From Serratia plymuthica (lineage in GTDB: Bacteria; Pseudomonadota; Gammaproteobacteria; Enterobacterales; Enterobacteriaceae), in contig NZ_CP068771.1 of the NCBI RefSeq assembly GCF_018336935.1, positions 124,001 through 188,000 on the forward strand: a stretch of 64,000 nt of DNA, in the 5' to 3' direction. Under the pieces are notes generated by a model. The model was not told the origin of the DNA. It did not search any database and saw nothing but the letters and a program-made list of their open reading frames with translations. The position numbers and the translations under genes were made by a program. Positions 1-6,495 of this stretch are shown here, piece after piece (within the stretch, counting starts at the first letter, position 1; every line of letters starts with the position of its first letter).

Positions 1-181
1 TCACTTGTGAGGATCGCCTTCGGGTAGTGGCAAAAAAAAGCTTCCGTAGCTTGAAAGGAAGCACACCGTTTACGGTGTAGTACATCTGCCCGCCTTTGAG
101 AGTAGATGTCATCGTAGTTTTGATGAACAAGGCTTAACTTTCTTACCTATGATGATTGCGCGTGACGCAATCAAATCCCAA
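1..181. other. ICE intergenic stretch with small hairpins, no gene seen
   Basis: No convincing coding region is visible. The stretch holds short inverted repeats: TCACTTGTGA at 1-10, AAGCTTCC/GGAAGC around 38-62, CACCG/CGGTG around 65-77, and GATTGCG/CGCAATC at about 155-173. The last lies directly before the leader of the first gene. These may be folds of an incoming transcript, since the gene upstream is outside the window. Confidence 0.4.
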
Positions 182-235
182 GGGAAATACCTTTCCCCTG
201 GGAGTGGTGTTTCCCTTTTTTACAGGAGAAACACC
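182..235 (+). promoter_or_regulatory. Tripartite RNA leader 1 (A-B-C switch over the start site)
   Basis: Segment A is GGGAAATACC (182-191), B is GGTGTTTCCC (206-215) and C is GGAGAAACACC (225-235), which holds the Shine-Dalgarno and abuts the ATG at 236. A pairs with B over 10 bp with one wobble. B also pairs with C over 8 bp. The two pairings exclude each other, so A can act as an anti-sequestor. The pairing is read directly; the switching is inferred. Confidence 0.65.
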
Positions 236-574
236 ATGTCTGTTTTTACTTCTTCAGTTGTTCCTGATTTCTTCTCAACCCTGCACCGTGTCAAATCGGC
301 TGTCCAGCGAATACCTTTTCGCATGACGCCGCCGCGTTTTACTGACTGGTACGTCAATGCAGCAGGTAATTTTGCCGTTCGCGCGCATGTTATCTGCAGT
401 GATGATGGTTCGGTCAGCGCGTTGCTGACGCTGCGCAAAGGTTGGTACAAAGCCGAATATACCTACGCAAGCACCCATGTTGTGCTGGCTTGCAAACATA
501 CCGAGCGCAGAAAAGCTTACCGACTCGCTAGCCAACATGCTGAGCATTTGGCCAGACTGCGTTACCGCTTTTAG
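236..574 (+). CDS. Hypothetical ICE protein, 112 aa
   Basis: The product is small and basic, and I do not recognise its family. The ATG at 236 is chosen over an in-frame upstream start at 149 because GGAGAAAC sits just before it and the conserved leader of this region ends there. There is no signal peptide or membrane segment. The middle part (TDWYVNAAGNFAVRAHVI, then SALLTLRKGWYKAEY) looks like beta-rich sequence, and the C-terminus is rich in Arg and His. It is the first of a same-strand series of ICE accessory genes and is likely read on one long transcript with those that follow. No function is assigned. Confidence 0.6.
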   Translation: MSVFTSSVVPDFFSTLHRVKSAVQRIPFRMTPPRFTDWYVNAAGNFAVRAHVICSDDGSVSALLTLRKGWYKAEYTYASTHVVLACKHTERRKAYRLASQHAEHLARLRYRF

Positions 575-604
575 AGCTGTCGGTTTACCCACTTAATACC
601 CTGA

Positions 605-663
605 CGGGGATTTACACCCGTTATGGGGATAAATCCCGCTTTTCTTTTTGTGGAGGATTTATC
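605..663 (+). promoter_or_regulatory. Tripartite RNA leader 2
   Basis: A is GGGATTTA (607-614), B is GATAAATCCC (628-637) and C is GGATTTATC (655-663). A with B gives 8 perfect pairs, and B with C gives 9 perfect pairs that cover the GGAGG Shine-Dalgarno. A and C are near copies of each other, which is the signature of a sequestor/anti-sequestor pair. Confidence 0.7.
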
Positions 664-664
664 G

Positions 665-1039
665 ATGCATACCCAGTTACCCAACGTACTTGACGTGAAA
701 ACCGCGCTTGATGCGTTTCATTTCCTTTGCCTGGTTGAAGGTAAGCTCATGAGTATACGGGCTTGCCAGCGCCTGGGATTGGGTATTGAACGTGAAGACC
801 CCACTGAGCTGAATGATGTGGAAAATGCCGTTATCAATGCGGGAGAGGCCTTTGGTGGTTTCCTGCTGGTCATGCAGTACGGCTATATATCGACACTTTC
901 CGCTAACGGGCAAGCGCTTATGGCTCGCCTGGATACGCTGAGCAAAGATATTCACGCGTCTTATTGGGCGCAGGCCGTGGAGCAAGGCAAGCGTTATGTC
1001 GAAGCCGACATAGCTATTGGCGAGCTCGAGGTTTGGTGA
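665..1039 (+). CDS. Hypothetical ICE protein, 124 aa
   Basis: The protein has no family I can name. The start at 665 (MHTQLPNV) is preferred over the upstream in-frame ATG at 623, because 665 follows GGAGGATTTATCG, the end of the leader element, while 623 lies inside that element. The sequence is acidic and helical in appearance, without signal peptide or membrane span, so a small cytoplasmic protein is expected. Its neighbours are similar-sized ICE accessory genes with the same type of leader. No function is inferred. Confidence 0.6.
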   Translation: MHTQLPNVLDVKTALDAFHFLCLVEGKLMSIRACQRLGLGIEREDPTELNDVENAVINAGEAFGGFLLVMQYGYISTLSANGQALMARLDTLSKDIHASYWAQAVEQGKRYVEADIAIGELEVW

Positions 1040-1073
1040 TCGGCACGGCAGCCTGACAGACACACATCCTGAC

Positions 1074-1135
1074 GGGGATTTATTCCCGTCCGGGGGATAA
1101 ATCCCCCCAATTTTTTTGTTACCGGAGGATTTATC
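1074..1135 (+). promoter_or_regulatory. Tripartite RNA leader 3
   Basis: A is GGGGATTTAT (1074-1083), B is GATAAATCCCC (1096-1106) and C is GGATTTATC (1127-1135). A-B is a perfect 10-bp duplex and B-C a perfect 9-bp duplex. C includes part of the Shine-Dalgarno and ends at the GTG start. It is the closest relative of leader 2 in sequence, but its A-B pair is longer. Confidence 0.7.
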
Positions 1136-1663
1136 GTGAGTATGAACGTGTATTTTGTCACACCACCGTCCCAGGACGCGTGGATTGATTTTACCCTGGC
1201 GGTGACCGAGGTGTTCTGGTTGTTGCCGTATGAGGCACGACCAGAAGGTGTCACGGAAGCCGGCCAGCTGTTCGATGGCATGATCTTCGAAACAGCCGGT
1301 TTACGTTTATCATCGGAATCAGAGGAAAATATCCCGATGCAACCGCTGCCTTACGTCGAAGAACGTGTGGGGTTCTTTCAGCGCCCCGACTTTTTTCACC
1401 GACTGGTCCTGATACTGCTCCATAACCTGTGTCCGGGCTCTGTACGGATAGAGCGGAACGACACCAGACTCTCCAAATATCCAGGATGGGAGTTGCCACT
1501 ACTCTGGTTGCGGCATCATCTCAAACGCCCGGAACTTGTTGCTCCGGAGGATGTAGATGAAGCGACCATGACTGATGACTCCACGCTTTTCTATTTGGCG
1601 AAGTACAGCACTCTCATCGACTACTCCAATGACTTGCCGTGTCACTGGCGGGTTATTGTCTGA
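1136..1663 (+). CDS. Hypothetical ICE protein, 175 aa, GTG start
   Basis: The family is not recognised. The GTG at 1136 is taken as start because GGAGG (1124-1128) lies 7 bases upstream; an ATG two codons later is the alternative. The protein is acidic, cytoplasmic in appearance, and rich in aromatic residues (FFQRPDFFHRLVLILLHNL in the middle, WRVIV at the end). It is part of the run of ICE accessory genes with switch-like leaders. It may be one of the fast-evolving accessory proteins common in the variable part of conjugative elements, but no activity can be named. Confidence 0.6.
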   Translation: MSMNVYFVTPPSQDAWIDFTLAVTEVFWLLPYEARPEGVTEAGQLFDGMIFETAGLRLSSESEENIPMQPLPYVEERVGFFQRPDFFHRLVLILLHNLCPGSVRIERNDTRLSKYPGWELPLLWLRHHLKRPELVAPEDVDEATMTDDSTLFYLAKYSTLIDYSNDLPCHWRVIV

Positions 1664-1733
1664 ATGGACGAAGTGTTGACGCAGCGCCTGAGTCTGGCGC
1701 ATTCAGCAGCATAACTGCTTTTTAATTACCCGG

Positions 1734-1784
1734 CAGGGCCTCCCTGCAGGGGAGCTCCTGTCTGTTTATCGAGAGGAGTGACCC
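1734..1784 (+). promoter_or_regulatory. Tripartite RNA leader 4
   Basis: A is CAGGGCCTCCC (1734-1744), B is GGGGAGCTCCTG (1749-1760) and C is AGGAGTGACCC (1774-1784). A-B pairs with one mismatch and one wobble. B-C pairs at both ends with two internal mismatches and includes the AGGAG ribosome-binding site. It is a weaker example than leaders 2, 3 and 8 but has the same layout. Confidence 0.5.
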
Positions 1785-2270
1785 ATGGGGCTTGATATTA
1801 ACTTTTTCCGTCAGCGTAAGGCTGACTATCCGATGTTGCCGGTTAACGGCGACTGGACACCCGTTGGCGACTGGGTGCCGTGTTCACCAGCGTGGCTGGA
1901 GGACGGCGGTGATTGCGCGCAGGCACCGCGAATATACAACCACAAAACGTGTAACCACTACCATCCGCCGCAACTGGTTCACTCCTGTCATTTTCGCGGG
2001 TTTACTGCGTTGATGCATTGGGTGGCCAACAGTGTCGGGGACGTCAAAAGTGGCGAGCTGATAGCGTTCGACCGCAACGATGTCCAGATGCTGCAGATGC
2101 TGTTGTCACGATTGAATGAAGCGAACTGCCATGAGGAGTTCCCTTCTGAATGCCGCGACTACGGCGATGTGTACTGGATGCTGGTCGACTCACTGAAGAC
2201 GTACGTTAACAGCGTACTGACCGGCTTCGACTTTAGTCGGGATCACCTTTACTTCCGGGCATCGTGGTAA
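1785..2270 (+). CDS. Hypothetical ICE protein, 161 aa (MGLD-type N-terminus)
   Basis: The protein starts MGLDINFFRQRK and is rich in Trp, Cys and His (for example YNHKTCNHYHPP near residue 51 and VHSCHFRGF near residue 65). Small proteins beginning MGLDxxF/Y occur in phages and conjugative elements, but that resemblance is from memory and gives no activity. The Cys/His cluster could bind metal. There is no signal peptide. AGGAG lies 7 bases before the ATG. It belongs to the row of accessory cistrons with tripartite leaders. Confidence 0.6.
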   Translation: MGLDINFFRQRKADYPMLPVNGDWTPVGDWVPCSPAWLEDGGDCAQAPRIYNHKTCNHYHPPQLVHSCHFRGFTALMHWVANSVGDVKSGELIAFDRNDVQMLQMLLSRLNEANCHEEFPSECRDYGDVYWMLVDSLKTYVNSVLTGFDFSRDHLYFRASW

Positions 2271-2307
2271 CACCACCGCGCTGGCCATAACGTTTTATTT
2301 CCCAGGA

Positions 2308-2357
2308 GGGGCTTCCTCTCCGGGGGAAGCCGTCTCCGCTTTTTAAGGAGACTTAAC
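2308..2357 (+). promoter_or_regulatory. Tripartite RNA leader 5
   Basis: A is GGGGCTTCC (2308-2316), B is GGAAGCC followed by GTCTCC (2325-2337) and C is GGAGAC (2347-2352). A pairs with the first half of B over 7 bp. The second half of B pairs with C over 6 bp and hides the AAGGAG ribosome-binding site. Here the two halves of B are adjacent rather than fully overlapping. Confidence 0.55.
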
Positions 2358-2960
2358 ATGTTGCACTTTGACCCTGAGGCATTGCGCCTGGTCGTAGCCG
2401 AAGTTAAGGCCAATCAGTGCGAACTGGTGTTGGCCAAAGACGACGGTGTTTACCTGATATCAGCCGTGGCCGAACGTGGCGATACGGGCCGCGTGAAGCA
2501 CATAGCGTATGCCGATGGCTGTCATCCGGAAAAGGATGACGCCTGGTACGAAACCTCCCGCGTGTTGGTGGGAGGCGACGACTTTTGTGAGCATCTGCAG
2601 CTGACCGACGAAAGCATAGAACGAATATTTTCAGACGGCTTTGAGCTCTGGATACACGTGCTGCACGACCAGATCCATGTGCATGAGTCACCCGTCACCT
2701 GGGTGCCGGTGGCCGAGTACCGTCATATCATTAACTGCATGCAGCGCCTGGCTCATGTCCATTACCGGGCATGCGTGGGCAACGCGGAGTACAAACGCTG
2801 GCGCGTCAGCGCCATCGACCTGCTGGCGATCGCCAGTCATACCGACGCTAAACGGGCGAAACCGGACGACAGGGAGGAATTCCTCTCGATGTTCGAATGT
2901 CTGTATCACCTGGCTGACACGGTTAATGCGGAAGGGGCGATCCGTTTCCCTGCACGTTAA
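2358..2960 (+). CDS. Hypothetical ICE protein, 200 aa
   Basis: The family is not recognised. The ATG at 2358 follows AAGGAGACTTAAC. The sequence is acidic and soluble, with a helical C-terminal half (YRHIINCMQRLAHVHYRA, then LLAIASHTDAKRAKPDDREE). No signal peptide, membrane span or catalytic signature is seen. The gene continues the accessory series and lies just before the ardC-like gene. ICE genes next to ardC are often antirestriction or DNA-metabolism accessories, but nothing in this sequence proves that. Confidence 0.6.
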   Translation: MLHFDPEALRLVVAEVKANQCELVLAKDDGVYLISAVAERGDTGRVKHIAYADGCHPEKDDAWYETSRVLVGGDDFCEHLQLTDESIERIFSDGFELWIHVLHDQIHVHESPVTWVPVAEYRHIINCMQRLAHVHYRACVGNAEYKRWRVSAIDLLAIASHTDAKRAKPDDREEFLSMFECLYHLADTVNAEGAIRFPAR

Positions 2961-2979
2961 TCGTTAACCCATTCTTTGT

Positions 2980-3040
2980 CCCCTGGGGCGTATTCTTCGC
3001 CGCCAGGGGAGGAGTGCGCCTTATTACTGAGGAGCCTCCC
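2980..3040 (+). promoter_or_regulatory. Tripartite RNA leader 6 (before ardC)
   Basis: A is CCCCTGG (2980-2986), B is CCAGGGGAGG (3003-3012) and C is CCTCCC (3035-3040), immediately before the ATG at 3041. A-B pairs over 7 bp, extended by GGCG/CGCC. GGGAGG of B pairs with C over 6 bp. The purine/pyrimidine polarity is inverted relative to the other copies, yet the alternative pairing remains. Confidence 0.55.
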
Positions 3041-4048
3041 ATGAGAAAGAAATCATCATCACGGCCAGCGAAAAAACGGCCTGAACGTCCCGACCTGTAT
3101 CAACAGGTTACGGACAAAATCATTGCCGCCATCGAGACGGGAACCTTGCCCTGGCGCAAGCCCTGGCGGACCGACAAGGGCCGCGGCGCGTCGACGGCCA
3201 TCATGCCGCAGAACGGCACGACCGGTTACCACTACAGCGGCGTGAATGTGCTGCTGTTATGGATGGCCGCGGACGAAAGGGGCTTTCACTCCAATCGCTG
3301 GCTCACCTACAAGCAGGCGGAAGCCGTTGGTGGGCATGTGCGTGCCGGCGAAACCGCGACCCTGGCCGTGGTATTCAAACCCTGGGACAAGCAGGTGGAG
3401 GATGCTGACGGCCGGCAGCTGTTTGACGAAGAGGGGAACCCGCTGAAAATGCGAATACCCATGCTGAAGCCGTTGTACCTGTTTAACGTTGCCCAATGCG
3501 CCGCCCTCCCGGAAACCGTTGTCGGCATTACGCCGGCAGAGGTGCCGGAAGAGGAGGGGGCGTTGGTCGATGCGAAAACACAGGCTCAGGTCAGCATCCT
3601 CGTTGAGGCCTGCGGCGTTCGAGTTGAACAGGTTTACCAGGACAGAGCCTATTACGCGCCGGGTCGCGACCAGATTGTCCTGCCACAGGTTCAGCAATTT
3701 CGAACCGAGGAGGATTACTGGTCGACGTTATTGCATGAACTGGTGCACAGCACCGGTCATGCAACAAGGCTCAACCGGGAGGGGATCACGTCTTCTTCCC
3801 GCGCGTTCGGAGACCCGGTATACGCGTTCGAGGAACTGGTGGCGGAGCTGGGCAGTGCTTTTATGTGCGCACAGCTTGGCGTCTTTGGCGACATCCAGCA
3901 CGACAGTTACCTTGAACATTGGCTCAGGGTATTGCGTGAAGATAAGCGCGCGCTGTTTCGTGCGGCAAAACAGGCCCGTGAGGCGTCAGAGTTTTTACTG
4001 AAACCCCTGGCGGAACCGGTGACAACCGATCCTGCCGTTGCGGCATGA
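3041..4048 (+). CDS. ArdC-like antirestriction protein: ssDNA-binding domain plus zincin-like metalloprotease domain
   Basis: The 335-aa protein has the two-part ArdC layout. The N-terminal part (about residues 15-125) matches the ArdC ssDNA-binding domain, with the LPWRKPW and GYHYSGVNVLLLW motifs. The C-terminal zincin-like domain has HELVH (H232) followed by a downstream EELVAELG helix. ArdC proteins bind single-stranded DNA and protect incoming conjugative DNA from restriction; that role is family knowledge. The ATG at 3041 is preferred over an in-frame GTG at 3014, because GAGGAG precedes it and 3014 lies inside the leader. The stop overlaps an ATG of the next gene, suggesting translational coupling. 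Confidence 0.85.
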   Translation: MRKKSSSRPAKKRPERPDLYQQVTDKIIAAIETGTLPWRKPWRTDKGRGASTAIMPQNGTTGYHYSGVNVLLLWMAADERGFHSNRWLTYKQAEAVGGHVRAGETATLAVVFKPWDKQVEDADGRQLFDEEGNPLKMRIPMLKPLYLFNVAQCAALPETVVGITPAEVPEEEGALVDAKTQAQVSILVEACGVRVEQVYQDRAYYAPGRDQIVLPQVQQFRTEEDYWSTLLHELVHSTGHATRLNREGITSSSRAFGDPVYAFEELVAELGSAFMCAQLGVFGDIQHDSYLEHWLRVLREDKRALFRAAKQAREASEFLLKPLAEPVTTDPAVAA

Positions 4049-4059
4049 GGAATCTGGTG

Positions 4060-4338
4060 ATGACGATTGAACAACGTTACTGGCAGACCATTGCCGGCAG
4101 GTTACTGGCCAAATACTTTGGCCTGGCCTTAAACGATACCGATCTGTGTGAAGCGGAGTGCGTGATGGCTTTACAGGAAGCGGGAGTGCGGCCGTTTGAG
4201 GCGATCAACAACCTGGTGGATAAATACCACCTGGTACGCTTGGGCGCCAGTCCCTTTACCCCATCATCACCGTATCTGCGCCAGGCGGAAGAGCTGGGTG
4301 TGATCGGTGAAACAGAACAGGAGATAACCGATGACTAA
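4060..4338 (+). CDS. Hypothetical ICE protein, 92 aa, downstream of ardC
   Basis: The family is not recognised. Two starts are possible: ATG 4045, which overlaps the ardC stop (ATGA), and ATG 4060, which has GAGGA about 8 bases upstream; I use 4060. The protein is acidic and helical (MTIEQRYWQTIAGRLLAKYF, then EAGVRPFEAINNLVDKY), with no signal peptide. It has no leader of its own, unlike the genes before it, and the next gene overlaps it by 8 bases. The three genes 3041-4603 therefore look like one translationally coupled unit. Confidence 0.55.
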   Translation: MTIEQRYWQTIAGRLLAKYFGLALNDTDLCEAECVMALQEAGVRPFEAINNLVDKYHLVRLGASPFTPSSPYLRQAEELGVIGETEQEITDD

Positions 4339-4603
4339 AACCACCAACAAGGGGCTGCAGGTCACCGTTGACCCTGAGATTGCCGGCGAGCTGGCGTACA
4401 TGCTGAAGCTTCAGCAGACCTGTGGCGCGGCCGTTCAGCTTGAGAATGTCGAGGGCCTGATCCATTACATTCTGGCGAGTATCGCTGATGGTAGCCGACG
4501 TCCGGGCTCGTGGGAGCGCGGATTATTGGTACAGCTGGGATTGGTCGCTGATGGCGACGAACACCAGGTCTACCGGGCTCACTACGGCGAGCAAGGCCAC
4601 TAA
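4331..4603 (+). CDS. Hypothetical ICE protein, 90 aa
   Basis: This small acidic protein (MTKTTNKGLQVTVDPEIAGE at the start) has no recognised domain. Its ATG lies inside the end of the previous gene (8-base overlap), so translation is probably coupled to the ardC-led unit. The central LQLENVEGLIHYILASIADGS-like helix and GSWERG segment resemble nothing I can name. No tripartite leader precedes it. A leader does occur again after its stop, before the next independent cistron. Confidence 0.5.
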   Translation: MTKTTNKGLQVTVDPEIAGELAYMLKLQQTCGAAVQLENVEGLIHYILASIADGSRRPGSWERGLLVQLGLVADGDEHQVYRAHYGEQGH

Positions 4604-4655
4604 GGGTAGGACAGTATCATCGTCCTGACCATCATGAGGTAACACCTGACCCAAC

Positions 4656-4713
4656 GGGGGAGACTTTCCCCCGCTGGGGAGAGCTCCCTCTTTTTTAAGA
4701 GAGGAGAAAGACC
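4656..4713 (+). promoter_or_regulatory. Tripartite RNA leader 7
   Basis: A is GGGGGAG (4656-4662), B is CTCCCTCTT (4684-4692) and C is AAGAGAGGAG (4697-4706). A-B pairs over 7 bp with one wobble. B-C pairs over 9 bp with one bulged A and covers the GAGGAG ribosome-binding site before the ATG at 4714. Confidence 0.6.
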
Positions 4714-5637
4714 ATGTCGAACTGGTGCAAAAACCGTTTAGTGATCACGGGCCAATCCGTTTTTGTGGATGAACTGCAGCAATGGGTCAATGGCCATGTT
4801 GTGCCTGACTACCGGCACGCCATTCAGCAGAGCTGCCGGCTATTCCTGGCCGGCTGCGCCGGCATACTGAAGCCGGCTACGACAAAACCCGGCGTTTACG
4901 TGCCTTACCCGGATTTATTAATGCACCCGGGGATCGCATCGCCTCAGAATCTGGCCTTTGAACACTGGTTCGGGTTGCTGAAGGCGGATGTCACGTTAAC
5001 GACCGAGAACATCCGTCTGATTGAACGTCTCTACCGCCAGTCGGGTCTTGACGCCGTGAAATGGGAGAATATCCCCAACGTCGCGAAGGAGCGTATGGCG
5101 GATGTCCTGTCTCGCCAGTATGCGGACTGGTTCGGCCTGGTGGGGGTGAGTCCTGACATCGATGCCGGCATATGCTGGGAACGTTTGGGCATGATGCCTG
5201 AGTATACCGCACCGTGCGATATGCTGATGCTGATCCCGACGCGTCTGGCGACCGAACTGAATGGTTCAGGCGCTTTGTTACGTGATGTGCCGACCACGAC
5301 CGATCTCTATGGTCGACAGTACGGCGTCGAATGGCCATCAGGCCATAATGCCGGTTGTGTGCGGGACGGCATCAACACGCTGACGGTGCACTTTGATTCC
5401 CCGTGGTACCCGCCAGCCGGCGAGGTTATCGGGACAGTGTCGGAGCGGTTCAGTTGCCAGGTGGAACATACCTGGTACATGCCTGATGCGGAACGCAGTG
5501 GTTACGATCGCTACGACCGCGGCGAGCATGTCGACGGCGGACGAATAGCGGCTGAAGTTGAGGCCGGTGAAGTGATCCACCTGACCTACGCCGACAAGGA
5601 TTCGGTACCGTTGTCACCGAATGCAGCAGCCGGCTAA
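4714..5637 (+). CDS. DUF1281/YubB-like protein of conjugative elements
   Basis: The 307-aa protein begins MSNWCKNRLVITG, the typical start of DUF1281 (YubB-type, ferredoxin-like fold) proteins on F-like plasmids and genomic islands. The C-terminal part has the matching pattern LTVHFDSPWYPPAGEVI and WYMPDAERSGYDRYDRGEH. The molecular role of the family is unknown to me, although it is often found beside ard and single-strand-binding genes. The protein looks soluble. GAGGAGAAAGACC precedes the ATG. A strong intrinsic terminator follows the gene. Confidence 0.7.
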   Translation: MSNWCKNRLVITGQSVFVDELQQWVNGHVVPDYRHAIQQSCRLFLAGCAGILKPATTKPGVYVPYPDLLMHPGIASPQNLAFEHWFGLLKADVTLTTENIRLIERLYRQSGLDAVKWENIPNVAKERMADVLSRQYADWFGLVGVSPDIDAGICWERLGMMPEYTAPCDMLMLIPTRLATELNGSGALLRDVPTTTDLYGRQYGVEWPSGHNAGCVRDGINTLTVHFDSPWYPPAGEVIGTVSERFSCQVEHTWYMPDAERSGYDRYDRGEHVDGGRIAAEVEAGEVIHLTYADKDSVPLSPNAAAG

Positions 5638-5667
5638 TCACCGACTTTTGTTAACGCATTAACTTAT

Positions 5668-5696
5668 GGCCACCGATGTTCGGTGGCCTTTTTTTT
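5668..5696 (+). terminator. Intrinsic terminator after the DUF1281-like gene
   Basis: GGCCACCG-ATGTT-CGGTGGCC followed by eight T. The next gene's leader begins only four bases later, leaving no room for a promoter. Its expression therefore probably depends on read-through of this terminator. Confidence 0.8.
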
Positions 5697-5699
5697 CCC

Positions 5700-5750
5700 G
5701 TGGGGGAGTTCCCCCACTGTGGGTGAACTCCCTTGTTAAAGGAGTTCACC
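5700..5750 (+). promoter_or_regulatory. Tripartite RNA leader 8
   Basis: A is GGGAGTTC (5704-5711), B is GGTGAACTCCC (5722-5732) and C is GGAGTTCACC (5741-5750), touching the ATG at 5751. A-B gives 8 perfect pairs and B-C gives 10 perfect pairs that swallow the Shine-Dalgarno. A can also fold on itself (GTGGGGG/CCCCCAC, 5700-5717). This is the clearest copy. Confidence 0.7.
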
Positions 5751-6431
5751 ATGTTGACGTTTACTGAAGCACAAAAACAATTCATCGGCCTCTTTGGTCA
5801 AACTGCACGCTACCATCATCGATATAAGGTCTTCTCCGACTTTGTTCAGTGTGGCGCAATAGCGATGCATAATCGCTTCTATCCAGACGAAGGACTGGAG
5901 AAACAGTACCTGAACATCATCAAAGGGTATGAACGTGAAGACGTCGAGCGCCTGGCGCACTTACTTGGCCTGGTACGAATTGCGCTGAATGCTCAGGCAT
6001 GTGATTTTCTGGGGATGACGTTTATGCAGCTCGAGCTCGGGGATAAACACCGTGGACAGTTTTTCACGCCCTGGAGCGTGGCATCTATGATGGCCAAGCT
6101 GCAGTTCACCGGGCTGGAGCAAAAATTGCAAACTCAGCCGTTTGTCACCATCAGTGAACCTGGCTGTGGTGCCGGCGGCATGATGATTGCAGCTGCAGTG
6201 GAGATGCGGGCGTTGGGGTATGAACCTTCAGAGCATATGTGGGTTTCCTGCGTTGATATCGATACAGTGGCTGTGTCGATGGCATATATCCAGCTATCAT
6301 CACTTGGCATACCCGGTGAAATTGTACTTGGGAATGTATTGACAAATGAACGTCGGTTGGTGATGTATACACCAATGCATTGGTTGGGAAAATGGTCACT
6401 TAGAATTCAGCAGTATAATTCAGAGAGCTGA
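5751..6431 (+). CDS. N6-DNA-methylase-like protein lacking the catalytic NPPY motif
   Basis: The 226-aa protein resembles the HsdM-type methylase fold: GQFFTPWSVASMMAKL before motif I, then the SAM-binding EPGCGAGGMM, then CVDIDTVAVSMAYIQLSSLG and GNVLTNE. Where an active N6-adenine methylase has (N/D)PP(Y/F), this sequence gives only GNVLTNERR and then ends. It may bind SAM and DNA without methylating, or be an evolved antirestriction or regulatory protein. Similar short methylase-like genes occur on plasmids and ICEs. The start at 5751 follows AAAGGAG and leader 8; an earlier in-frame start would lie inside the leader. Confidence 0.7.
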   Translation: MLTFTEAQKQFIGLFGQTARYHHRYKVFSDFVQCGAIAMHNRFYPDEGLEKQYLNIIKGYEREDVERLAHLLGLVRIALNAQACDFLGMTFMQLELGDKHRGQFFTPWSVASMMAKLQFTGLEQKLQTQPFVTISEPGCGAGGMMIAAAVEMRALGYEPSEHMWVSCVDIDTVAVSMAYIQLSSLGIPGEIVLGNVLTNERRLVMYTPMHWLGKWSLRIQQYNSES

Positions 6432-6440
6432 CCAAACCAA

Positions 6441-6469
6441 AACCGCCCTGTATATGGGGCGGTTATCTT
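6441..6469. terminator. Bidirectional terminator between convergent genes
   Basis: AACCGCCC-tgtatatg-GGGCGGTT, with AT-rich sequence on both sides, separates the rightward methylase-like gene from the leftward sensor kinase operon. Confidence 0.6.
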
Positions 6470-6495
6470 TCTGCTATAAAAATATATTGCGCGAT

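Noticed and set aside
2404..2909. Leftward frames opposite the 200-aa ICE gene
   Set aside because: No ribosome-binding sites; the plus-strand gene has a leader, ribosome-binding site and better composition.
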